Assembly: GCF_010726085.1 (NCBI RefSeq)
Contig: NZ_AP022560.1
Span: 1,488,001 to 1,552,000, forward strand
Length of the DNA: 64,000 bases
From: Mycolicibacterium moriokaense
GTDB taxonomy: Bacteria > Actinomycetota > Actinomycetes > Mycobacteriales > Mycobacteriaceae
Direction of reading: 5' to 3'
Shown here: positions 1-7,161 of the stretch, in pieces
How the letters are laid out: each line of letters opens with the position of its first letter
Numbering within the stretch: position 1 is the stretch's first letter
Notes under the pieces: generated by a model
The model's database searches: none
What the model was told of the DNA's origin: nothing
The model's input: only the letters and a program-made list of their open reading frames with translations
Translations under genes and position numbers: made by a program

Positions 1-1070
1 TCGCACGGCAGCGGATCGGGCACCACACCGTGGTCGGCGCGGGTGTAGGCCGTATCGAGCTGGCGGTAGGTCTCGTTGATGTGAAACGTCCCGCCGAACG
101 CCTGCTCCGGCCCGACGGTCTCGTCGCGCAATCGGGGCAACCTGCGCAACATCAGGTTGACCTTCACCTGCGCACCCGGTGCCTGGTCGGGTGCTGGCTC
201 GTCGAGCAGTGCGGCCAGCACCGTCGGCGTCACGTTCGCGAGCACGTGGGTGGCGTTCACGCGGTGTTCCCGGCCGTCGCGCCGGTAGCACACCTGCCCG
301 TCCGGGTCGATGTGGTAAACATCTGCACCGCAGGCGATTTCGGCGCCGTGTCCGGTGGCGGCGGCGGCCAGTGCGCCGCTGACCGCGCCCATGCCGCCGA
401 TCGGGACGTCCCAGTCGCCGGTGCCACCGCCGAGCAGGTGGTAGAGGAAGCAGATGTTCTGTGTCAGCGACGGGTCGTCGAGTCGGGCGAACGTGCCGAT
501 CAGCGCGTCGGTGGCCATCACTCCGCGCACGAGGTCGTTGGACACCGCGGAGGTGATGGCGTGGCCGATCGGCTCGTCGATGATCGAGCGCCACGCGGCG
601 TCGTCGCCCACCTGAGTGCGCGCCTCGTAGCGGGTGCACAGCGGCTGCAGCAGGGTCGGCCACAACCGCGACGTGAGCGCCCGCGCGCGTTGGTAGAACT
701 CGTCGAAGCCCGTCTCGTCGGCGTCCGCGCCGATCGCACCGAACGTCGACGAAGGGCCGATCAGCAGTCCGGTCCGGCCGCCGGTCTCGGGGTCGGGGGT
801 GTAGGAGGAGTAGCGCCGCCGCGCCAACCGCACCCGGGCGCCGAGGTCCTCGACGATGCGCCTGGGCAGCAGGCTCACCAGATAGGAGTAGCGGGACAAC
901 CGCGCGTCGACGCCCTCGAAGGCGTGCGCCGACACGGCCGCACCGCCGACGTGGTCGAGTCGCTCCAGCACCTGCACGCGGCGTCCCGCGCGGGCCAGGT
1001 ACGCCGCAGCGACCAGCCCGTTGTGCCCGCCGCCGACCACGACGACGTCATATGTCGCCGACGAGCTCAG
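1..1070 (-). CDS. Phytoene desaturase-like FAD/NAD(P)-dependent oxidoreductase (3' end cut by window)
   Basis: The reverse strand reads open from about 1070 to the window edge. It begins with a Rossmann FAD motif (YDVVVVGGGHNGLVAAAYLA, near residues 7-26) followed by a VLERLDHVGGAA segment, as in the phytoene desaturase/PYROXD2-like amine-oxidase fold; position matches Rv0897c of M. tuberculosis. About 356 residues are visible and the C-terminus lies outside. The start is odd: no ATG, GTG or TTG exists upstream in this frame. The frame can begin at CTG 1070, overlapping the stop of the DUF2630 gene by 4 bp, or at GTG 1040 inside the first beta strand. Substrate unknown; a carotenoid or other polyene is only a family-based guess. 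Confidence 0.85.
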   Translation of the reverse strand, partial: MSSSATYDVVVVGGGHNGLVAAAYLARAGRRVQVLERLDHVGGAAVSAHAFEGVDARLSRYSYLVSLLPRRIVEDLGARVRLARRRYSSYTPDPETGGRTGLLIGPSSTFGAIGADADETGFDEFYQRARALTSRLWPTLLQPLCTRYEARTQVGDDAAWRSIIDEPIGHAITSAVSNDLVRGVMATDALIGTFARLDDPSLTQNICFLYHLLGGGTGDWDVPIGGMGAVSGALAAAATGHGAEIACGADVYHIDPDGQVCYRRDGREHRVNATHVLANVTPTVLAALLDEPAPDQAPGAQVKVNLMLRRLPRLRDETVGPEQAFGGTFHINETYRQLDTAYTRADHGVVPDPLPC

Positions 1071-1315
1071 TTGAGGTAGCCCTCGACCTCGTCGGGCGGG
1101 CGCACGCTCGCGGCCCTGGGATCGCCGCCGGTCTCTCGCAGTGCCCGGCGCTGGCGCAGCAGGTCCCAACACTGGTCCAACTGGACTTCGAGGGCGCGCA
1201 GGCGCTGATGCTCCTCAGACTCGTCGATGTCGCGGTGCTGCAGCTGCTCCCGCAGGCGCTGCTCCTCTGCGACCAGTTCGTTGACCTGATTGAGAATGTC
1301 TTGGTCCTTCGCCAT
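1067..1315 (-). CDS. DUF2630 family small protein
   Basis: An 82-residue acidic, helical protein starting MAKDQDILNQVNELVAEEQR and ending in a proline/glutamate tail; it is predicted coiled coil for most of its length. It matches the actinobacterial DUF2630 family (Rv0898c in M. tuberculosis sits in the same place). The open frame extends upstream to 1465, but the ATG at 1315 is preferred because the extension would overlap the divergent FKBP gene and reads as low-complexity sequence. It overlaps the downstream flavoprotein, so the two are probably cotranscribed. Function unknown. Confidence 0.85.
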   Translation of the reverse strand: MAKDQDILNQVNELVAEEQRLREQLQHRDIDESEEHQRLRALEVQLDQCWDLLRQRRALRETGGDPRAASVRPPDEVEGYLN

Positions 1316-1346
1316 TGGTCCAGTCTGCCCGACTACGGTGAGTACG

Positions 1347-1721
1347 GTGACTTCCACTTCAGGGCAGAAGCCCGAGATCGAGTTTCCCGACGGACCCGCC
1401 CCGGCCGAACTGGTCATCAAGGACCTGGTCGTCGGTGACGGTGCTGAGGCGGTGCCCGGCGGCACCGTCGATGTGCACTACGTCGGGGTCGAGTACGACA
1501 CCGGCGAGGAGTTCGACAGCTCGTGGGCCCGCAACGAGTCGATCGAGTTCCCGTTGCGCGGTCTGATCCAGGGCTGGCAGGACGGCATCCCCGGGATGAA
1601 GGTCGGCGGCCGCCGCCAGCTCGTCATCCCGCCGGAGCAGGCCTACGGCCCGGCGGGCGGCGGGCACCGGTTGTCCGGCAAGACGCTGATCTTCGTCATC
1701 GACCTGCTGGGCACGCGCTAG
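1347..1721 (+). CDS. FKBP-type peptidyl-prolyl cis-trans isomerase
   Basis: A 124-residue single-domain FKBP. The VDVHYVGVEYDTGEEFDSSW stretch, LRGLIQGWQDGIPGMKVGGR and the closing LIFVIDLLGTR are the classic fold signatures, with the active-site aromatic and acidic residues (Y, F, D, W) visible. There is no signal peptide, so it should act in the cytoplasm as a proline isomerase/chaperone. GTG 1347 is chosen over GTG 1338 because a -10-like TACGGT at 1334-1339 would place transcription near 1347. It is divergent from the DUF2630 gene with only 31 bp between starts. Confidence 0.9.
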   Translation: MTSTSGQKPEIEFPDGPAPAELVIKDLVVGDGAEAVPGGTVDVHYVGVEYDTGEEFDSSWARNESIEFPLRGLIQGWQDGIPGMKVGGRRQLVIPPEQAYGPAGGGHRLSGKTLIFVIDLLGTR

Positions 1722-1728
1722 TTCCTTC

Positions 1729-1790
1729 CGCGAACAGACGTGAACGCCCCCATTTTGTCGGCGTGTCGGGGGTTTTGGCGTCTGCTCGCG
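1729..1790. terminator. Imperfect inverted repeat between convergent genes (family A)
   Basis: CGCGAACAGACG at 1729-1740 pairs with CGTCTGCTCGCG at 1779-1790 with one mismatch, and CCCCC 1747-1751 pairs with GGGGG 1768-1772 beneath an internal bulge. It lies between the stops of the FKBP gene and prrB and probably terminates both. The same motif recurs as a perfect 20-bp repeat near 29433. Confidence 0.6.
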
Positions 1791-1798
1791 AGCAGAAC

Positions 1799-3139
1799 TT
1801 AGCTGGGACCGGGCAGCTTCAGTAACAGCCGGGCGCCGCCGAGCGGGCTCTGCTCCAGAGACGCTGTGCCGCCGTGCAATTCGGCCTGCTGGGCGACCAG
1901 CGCAAGACCGAGGCCCGAGCCGGAGTGCGACGCGGTCGAGCCGCGGGAGAACCGGTCGAACACGACTCGGCGCTCGTCCTCGGGAACGCCGACACCGTCG
2001 TCGTCGATCGCGATCTCAACACCCTCGCGCGAGCTGACCGCCGACAGCTGCACCCGCTTCGCGCCGCCGTGCTTGACGGCGTTGGCGATCGCGTTGTCGA
2101 CCGCCAACCGCAGGCCTGCCGGCAGCCCGACGATGATCACCGTCGGGGCGGGCACCAGCGAGACGTCCAGATCCGGGTACACCCGCATCGCATCTTGCGC
2201 CGCGCGATCCAGCAGCTCGGTGATGTCGACCGGGACGTGGTCGTCGGCCGTCGTCAGCTCGCCCTGGGCCAGCCGCTCGAGCGCCGAAAGCGTCGCCTCG
2301 ATACGCGACTGCGTGCGGATGACGTCGTTGACGACCTCCTTGCGCTGCTCCTCGGGCAGATCCAGCGTGGAGAGCACCTCGAGGTTGGTCCGCATCGCCG
2401 TCAGCGGCGTCCGCAGCTCGTGCGCCGACACCGAGGCGAAGTCGCGGGCCGACGTCAACGCGGCCTTGGTCTTCTCCTGCTCGGTCCACACCCGCTCGAC
2501 CAGTCCCTGCACCGCCTCCGCGATCTCCACGGCTTCGGTGGCGCCGCGGACGTCGATGTCCGGATCCTCGTCGCCCGCCTCGATCTGCCGGGTCTGCTGA
2601 GCCAGCCGTTTGAACGGACGCACGGCGAACGCCGCCAGCACCCAGCCGCCGACCGTCGCCGCACCGATCGCCAGCGTGCAGATGATGATCACCCGGCGGT
2701 GCAGGTTGTTGATGTCGGCGATGGTCCCTTCGTACGTCGCCCCGACGGCCACCGACATCGGTTCGGGATACCGGATGTCGACCGTGCGCACCCGATAGCG
2801 CACGCCGTCGATGTAGGTGTCCTCGTACCCCGGCTCCAGCTGCGGCAGGACGATCTTGGAGTTCGACGTCACCTGACCGTCCTTGCGCACCGTGATAACG
2901 GCGTCCTGGTCGTTGGGTGACTTCGGGATCTCGTCGAGTCCCCGCGGCAGGAACGGAATCGCGAACCCCGCGGCCTCGTCGAGGCGGCGGTCAAGGCGCT
3001 CGTTCCACGCGTCGGTGATGCCGAACCAGACCACGGTGCCCGCGATGACCACCACGATCGCCCCGGCGATCGCGCTGGTGAACGCCACTCGCTGGCGGAG
3101 TGACGGAGTCCTGCGGAAGACCCGGGTCAGCAGGCTCAT
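1799..3139 (-). CDS. prrB: Sensor histidine kinase PrrB
   Basis: A 446-residue membrane histidine kinase closely resembling mycobacterial PrrB. TM1 is about residues 20-42, an extracytoplasmic sensor segment follows, TM2 is 150-173, then a HAMP linker. The H-box ASVSAHELRTPLTAMR places the phosphorylated histidine at residue 240. The ATPase domain has the N-box VDNAIANAVKHGG, the G1-type DDDGVGVPEDE and the G2-type GSGLGLALVA. It begins 15 bp after prrA and is the second gene of that operon. In M. tuberculosis PrrAB is linked to early intracellular growth and nitrogen limitation; the signal is not evident here. Confidence 0.97.
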   Translation of the reverse strand: MSLLTRVFRRTPSLRQRVAFTSAIAGAIVVVIAGTVVWFGITDAWNERLDRRLDEAAGFAIPFLPRGLDEIPKSPNDQDAVITVRKDGQVTSNSKIVLPQLEPGYEDTYIDGVRYRVRTVDIRYPEPMSVAVGATYEGTIADINNLHRRVIIICTLAIGAATVGGWVLAAFAVRPFKRLAQQTRQIEAGDEDPDIDVRGATEAVEIAEAVQGLVERVWTEQEKTKAALTSARDFASVSAHELRTPLTAMRTNLEVLSTLDLPEEQRKEVVNDVIRTQSRIEATLSALERLAQGELTTADDHVPVDITELLDRAAQDAMRVYPDLDVSLVPAPTVIIVGLPAGLRLAVDNAIANAVKHGGAKRVQLSAVSSREGVEIAIDDDGVGVPEDERRVVFDRFSRGSTASHSGSGLGLALVAQQAELHGGTASLEQSPLGGARLLLKLPGPS

Positions 3140-3154
3140 GGCGTACTCATGGAT

Positions 3155-3856
3155 TCACTGCGTCCTCAGGACGAATCCCACTCCCCGCACGGTGTGCAGC
3201 AGTCGGGGGGCACCGCCGGCCTCGAGCTTGCGGCGTAGGTACCCGATGAACACGTCGACGACGTTGGTGTCGGCGGCGAAGTCGTAACCCCACACCAGCT
3301 CGAGCAGCTGAGCACGCGACAGCACCGCGGTCTTGTGCTCGGCCAGCACCGCGAGCAAATCGAACTCGCGCTTGGTGAGGTCGACGTCGGCGCCGTTGAC
3401 CCGGGCGCGACGGCCGGGGATGTCGACCTCCAACGGGCCGACCTGGATGGTCTCCGACGAGAACGTGGCCGTCGACCCGCGTCTGCGCAGCAGCGCCTTC
3501 ACGCGCGCGACGAGTTCCTGCAGCACGAACGGTTTGACCAGGTAATCGTCGGCGCCGGCTTCCAGTCCCGCCACGCGGTCGTCGACCGAGCTGCGCGCGG
3601 ACAGCACGCAGACGGGCACGTCGTTGTCCATGGCCCGCAGCGCGGTGACCACGCTGACGCCGTCGAGGACCGGCATGTTGATGTCGAGCACGATGGCGTC
3701 GGGCCGGGTCTCCGTGGCGCTGCGCAGCGCCTCCGCGCCGTCGATCGCGGTGGACACATCGAAGCCGGACAGCCGTAGTCCACGCTCGAGAGAGGCGAGC
3801 ACGTCGGGGTCGTCGTCGACCACGAGCACCCGGGGTGAGGCTGCTCCACTGTCCAT
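3155..3856 (-). CDS. prrA: Response regulator PrrA (OmpR/PhoB class)
   Basis: A 233-residue regulator with an N-terminal receiver domain (acidic pocket VVDDD, phosphoacceptor D58 in VLDINMP, conserved K108 in DDYLVKPF) and a C-terminal winged-helix DNA-binding domain ending GVGFVLRTQ. The C-terminal half is almost letter-for-letter what I recall of mycobacterial PrrA. ATG 3856 is chosen ([10 protein letters not shown]); an upstream ATG at 3889 would add 11 atypical residues. It is first gene of prrA-prrB and is separated from the divergent phospholipase D-like gene by about 160 bp, which must hold both promoters. Confidence 0.97.
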   Translation of the reverse strand: MDSGAASPRVLVVDDDPDVLASLERGLRLSGFDVSTAIDGAEALRSATETRPDAIVLDINMPVLDGVSVVTALRAMDNDVPVCVLSARSSVDDRVAGLEAGADDYLVKPFVLQELVARVKALLRRRGSTATFSSETIQVGPLEVDIPGRRARVNGADVDLTKREFDLLAVLAEHKTAVLSRAQLLELVWGYDFAADTNVVDVFIGYLRRKLEAGGAPRLLHTVRGVGFVLRTQ

Positions 3857-4000
3857 GGTCACAATCTTGCCTGATGGCGCCGTCCACATGCGTCAGGCGC
3901 GTAAGTGCCGTGGTCTCGCCGTTGCGGCGGTCTTGTCACCGCTGGGTCACGCCCGTCGAAACGATCACGTGATAGCAAAGCGAGCAAACTCGTCCGCTGC

Positions 4001-4006
4001 TAGCAT
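4001..4006 (+). promoter_or_regulatory. Candidate -10 element of a leaderless promoter
   Basis: TAGCAT ends nine bases before the GTG at 4016, and no Shine-Dalgarno-like purine run lies between. This spacing fits a leaderless mycobacterial transcript that starts at the initiation codon. No convincing -35 was found. Confidence 0.4.
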
Positions 4007-4015
4007 CCGACACTT

Positions 4016-5005
4016 GTGCCAGTGCCACCACCCCGGTTGATCGTCGAGCCCGACGACGGTGTGGAACCGGTGCGCGAATTCATCTCCTCGGCGCAGAGCT
4101 CACTGCTGATCAAGCAGTTCACCTTCACCGAAGAGACCCTGATCGACGCGGTCATCGAACGGCGCAACGCGGGTGTCGACGTGCGGGTCATGCTCAACCC
4201 CGCGCGCTCGGGCGGTGACCGGGCCAACGACGAGACGTTCCAGAAATTCGCCGACGCCGGTATCGCCGTGCGGTGGTCGAACCCGAAGTTCTATGTGACG
4301 CATGAGAAGTCGATCGTGGTCGACAACCAGGCCGCACTGGTCGCCACGTTCAACCTCTGCACGAAGTACTTCACGCTCACCCGTGACTACGGTGTGATCA
4401 CCCACGACCGCGTGCACGTCGCGCAGATCGTCGAGGTGTTCGACGCCGACTGGCAGGAGCTCGACTGGACGTGCTCGGCCTACGAGGGTCTGCTCTGGAG
4501 CAATTCCAACTCCCGCTATCACATGGCGCAGTTCATCGACACCGCGACAACCCGGCTCGATATCCAGCACCCCAAATACGTCGACGCCGTCATTCTCGAG
4601 CGAATCGCGGCCGCCGCCGACCGCGGGGTGAAGGTGCACGTGCTCTGCGGCGGTAGGCACGGCATCAGCGAATGGGACATCCTCGACACGTTCGCGTCGC
4701 TGCGGACCCTGCGCCGGTTCGGTGTCAAGGTGCACAAGCAGAAGAACCTGCGGGTGCACGCCAAGCTGCTGCTGGTCGACGACGAGCGTGCGCTGGTCGG
4801 CTCGATGAACATCGACCGCAGTGCCTTCGACCTACGTCGTGAGCTGGGAATACAGATATCGGATGCGGCGACGGTGGCACGCCTGAAGGAGGTGTTCGCC
4901 GCCGACTGGGAGAGTTCGCACCACTACGAGCCGCCGGATCCGCTGCAGCCGGCGCACCACCACGAGGACGACTTTCCGCACGACCACGAACTCATGCATG
5001 AGTGA
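4016..5005 (+). CDS. Phospholipase D-like protein with two HKD motifs
   Basis: A 329-residue protein with two PLD catalytic motifs: H96-x-K98-x4-D103 in VTHEKSIVVD and H248-x-K250-x4-D255 in VHAKLLLVDD, the latter followed by GSMN. This is the cardiolipin synthase/phosphodiesterase superfamily, acting on a phosphodiester of lipid or nucleic acid. No membrane span or signal peptide is visible, unlike typical cardiolipin synthases. The last 30 residues are rich in His, Asp and Glu and could bind metal. The start is GTG 4016. The stop overlaps the chromate-transporter gene by 8 bp, so the three genes probably form one transcript. Confidence 0.85.
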   Translation: MPVPPPRLIVEPDDGVEPVREFISSAQSSLLIKQFTFTEETLIDAVIERRNAGVDVRVMLNPARSGGDRANDETFQKFADAGIAVRWSNPKFYVTHEKSIVVDNQAALVATFNLCTKYFTLTRDYGVITHDRVHVAQIVEVFDADWQELDWTCSAYEGLLWSNSNSRYHMAQFIDTATTRLDIQHPKYVDAVILERIAAAADRGVKVHVLCGGRHGISEWDILDTFASLRTLRRFGVKVHKQKNLRVHAKLLLVDDERALVGSMNIDRSAFDLRRELGIQISDAATVARLKEVFAADWESSHHYEPPDPLQPAHHHEDDFPHDHELMHE

Positions 5006-5570
5006 GCCCGAGCCGCCGCTCGAGAAGGTCTCGCTGGTCGAGCTGGCGTGGACGTTCAACCACATCGCGCTGGCCTCGTTCGGGGGTGGGCTGTCCGCCT
5101 GGTCGCGCGAAGTGCTCGTCGTCGAGAAGCAATGGCTCGGCGAGGAGGAGTTCCTCTCCGCCATGACGATGTGCCGGATTCTGCCCGGCGCCAACCAGGT
5201 GAACATGGCCGTGTTCGCGGGCAGCAAGATGCGCGGGCTGCCCGGCGTGCTGGCTGCGCTGTTCGGGCTGTGCTTCGTGCCCGTCGTCATCGTCCTCGTG
5301 ATGGCGTTTTTGTACTTCCGGTTCAAGGAGCAGGCCGCGGTCAAAGGTGTCCTGCACGGCGCGTCGGCCGCGGCCGTCGCACTGACCCTGGCGATGGTGA
5401 TCCAGACCGGCAGGAAATGCCTCACGGGACTGATGCCGATCGCGCTCTTCCTTGCGGCGTTCGTGTTGAACGGGCTCGTGCGACTGCCGCTGCCGCTCAC
5501 ACTGTTGATCGTCGCCCCGCTCTCGCTGTGGTGGGCGTGGCCGAGAAGCCCTGCGGCACAGGCGAAATGA
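4998..5570 (+). CDS. Chromate transporter (CHR family), first half-protein
   Basis: A 190-residue membrane protein with the CHR-family start FASFGGG-like LASFGGGLSAWSRE, the GANQVNMAVFAGSKMRG stretch and about four to five hydrophobic segments. In short-chain CHR systems two such half-proteins pair to make one anion transporter; the partner follows with an ATGA overlap. Known members export chromate, but similar pairs occur in genomes with no obvious chromate exposure, so the natural substrate is uncertain. Confidence 0.85.
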   Translation: MSEPEPPLEKVSLVELAWTFNHIALASFGGGLSAWSREVLVVEKQWLGEEEFLSAMTMCRILPGANQVNMAVFAGSKMRGLPGVLAALFGLCFVPVVIVLVMAFLYFRFKEQAAVKGVLHGASAAAVALTLAMVIQTGRKCLTGLMPIALFLAAFVLNGLVRLPLPLTLLIVAPLSLWWAWPRSPAAQAK

Positions 5571-6112
5571 GCACCTACCTCCAGATCGCCGGCATGTTCG
5601 CGGCGCTGTCGCTGCTTTCGATCGGCGGCGGCAACGCGGTGCTGCCCGACATGCATCGCCAGGCGGTCACCGGGCATCACTGGCTGACCAACGCCCAATT
5701 CGCCGACGTCTTCTCGATCTCGCAGACCGCGCCGGGTCCGAGCATCCTGATCGTGACCCTCGTCGGATACGGCGCCGGACTGACGGTCGGCGGGGTGCCC
5801 GGCGCGATCCTCGGCGGACTCATCGCGACGGTCGCGATGATCGTTCCGGCCGCCTCCCTGATGTACACGGTGACGCTGTTCTGGCAGAAGGCGCAGAACT
5901 CGAAATGGCGGATCGCCGTTGAAAAAGGCTTCGCACCGCTGACCGTCGGACTGATCATGGCCACCTCGCTGGTGATGAGCCGGACGGCCGACCACGACTG
6001 GCGGGCCTACCTGCTCACCGCGATCTGCACCGCGATCTTCGTCTCCACCAAGCTCAACCCGCTGCTTGTGGTGGCGGCGGCGGGTGTCATCGGCTATTTC
6101 GGAATTGTTTGA
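5567..6112 (+). CDS. Chromate transporter (CHR family), second half-protein
   Basis: A 181-residue polytopic protein; SIGGGNAVLPDMHRQAV and ISQTAPGPSILIVTLVGYGA are the CHR signatures of the C-terminal-type half. ATG 5567 overlaps the stop of the first half by 4 bp, indicating translational coupling and a heterodimeric transporter in the cytoplasmic membrane. About five hydrophobic segments are seen. It is last in the PLD-chrA-chrB-like transcript; the next gene starts 62 bp later. Confidence 0.88.
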   Translation: MSTYLQIAGMFAALSLLSIGGGNAVLPDMHRQAVTGHHWLTNAQFADVFSISQTAPGPSILIVTLVGYGAGLTVGGVPGAILGGLIATVAMIVPAASLMYTVTLFWQKAQNSKWRIAVEKGFAPLTVGLIMATSLVMSRTADHDWRAYLLTAICTAIFVSTKLNPLLVVAAAGVIGYFGIV

Positions 6113-6174
6113 CGCAGCCGCAAAAAAAGTAGTGCGGTAACCGAGCACATGCGCGATCGGCCTGCTATCTACAT

Positions 6175-7056
6175 ATGGTGACGGTCAAAACCCCCGACTC
6201 CGTCGGGGCCCCGCCGCCGGAACGGGCACCTGAGCCGGCCTCCACCTCGCGTTCGATCCCGGATCTCTGTCGCGCGCTGATCTCGAATCGCAAGTTCGAG
6301 CTCACCATCGTCGCGGTCATCGTCGTCAACGCGATCGTGCTGGGCATGGGAACCTACGCCGACATCGCGAGTCGGTACGAATCCCTGTTCAACACCATTT
6401 ACAACGTCATCCTCGGCATCTATGTCGTCGAGCTGCTGATCCGCCTGACGGCCTACCGGTGGAACCCCCGCGAGTTCGTCAAAGACGGTTGGAACATCTT
6501 CGACTTCATCGTCGTCGTCGCATCGTTCGTACCGTCGCTGCGGGCGAACGCGATGCTGCTGCGCCTCGTGCGACTGCTGCGCATCGTGCGCCTTGTCCGT
6601 TTCCTGCCCGATCTGCGTCTCCTCGTGATGGCGGCGGGTAAGAGCGTGCCGGGCATCGCGTCGCTGGCGGGTGCGACCTTCGTGCTCATCTTCATTTACG
6701 GGATGGGCGGCTGGGTGCTCTTCTCGGCTCACGATCCGGCGTCCTACGGCAACGTCGGGCAGGCGATGCTGACGATGTTCGTGATGCTGACCCTGGAGAA
6801 CTTCCCCGACAACGTCGCGATGGGCCAACAGGTTTCGCAGTGGACCATCCTGTACTTCATCAGCTACGTGCTGCTGGCCAGCTTCCTGATCTTCAACCTG
6901 TTCATCGGCATCGTGCTCAACGCCATGGAACAGGCCAGGGAGTCCGACCGCAAGGAACACGAGACCGACGACCTGCTGGCCCGACTACGCGCCGCGCGGG
7001 ATGCGCTGGAACAGGCCGAAGAGGAACTACAGAAGACGCATCGCGACGACCAGTAG
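6175..7056 (+). CDS. Voltage-gated ion channel (bacterial NaChBac-like family)
   Basis: A 293-residue protein with one S1-S6 repeat. S4 carries arginines every third residue (R130, R133, R136, R139, R142 in LLRLVRLLRIVRLVRFLPD). The pore loop reads FVMLTLENFPD around 202-212, with E208 at the place of the selectivity-filter glutamate of bacterial sodium channels (TLESW type). S6 is followed by FNLFIGIVLNA and a charged coiled-coil tail (about 250-293), the usual tetramerisation element. It should form a homotetrameric cation channel in the inner membrane; ion selectivity cannot be read safely because the filter is not canonical. Confidence 0.9.
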   Translation: MVTVKTPDSVGAPPPERAPEPASTSRSIPDLCRALISNRKFELTIVAVIVVNAIVLGMGTYADIASRYESLFNTIYNVILGIYVVELLIRLTAYRWNPREFVKDGWNIFDFIVVVASFVPSLRANAMLLRLVRLLRIVRLVRFLPDLRLLVMAAGKSVPGIASLAGATFVLIFIYGMGGWVLFSAHDPASYGNVGQAMLTMFVMLTLENFPDNVAMGQQVSQWTILYFISYVLLASFLIFNLFIGIVLNAMEQARESDRKEHETDDLLARLRAARDALEQAEEELQKTHRDDQ

Positions 7057-7084
7057 TAGTTCCGCGACACCTCCCCGGAAGCAA

Positions 7085-7115
7085 TTGACCTCAAGAATTG
7101 TTGAGGTTTTACGGT
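7085..7115 (+). promoter_or_regulatory. MerR/SoxR-type promoter upstream of the ABC exporter
   Basis: TTGACC (7085-7090) and TACGGT (7110-7115) are separated by a 19-bp spacer that contains the palindrome CCTCAA-GAATTG-TTGAGG (7089-7106). An overlong 19-bp spacer filled by a CCTCAA/TTGAGG dyad is the hallmark of promoters remodelled by MerR-family activators such as SoxR. The exporter gene begins at 7162. No merR gene lies in the window. Confidence 0.7.
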
Positions 7116-7161
7116 GCCTGCAGCAGGTTATCCACTTGCACGCAATGGGAAGATGTTCTAA

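Noticed and set aside
30..1079. Plus-strand open frame of 349 codons at the window start
   Set aside because: It is the complement of the phytoene-desaturase-like gene; its translation is rich in Arg, Val, His and Gln with no domain, as expected of antisense frames in high-GC DNA.
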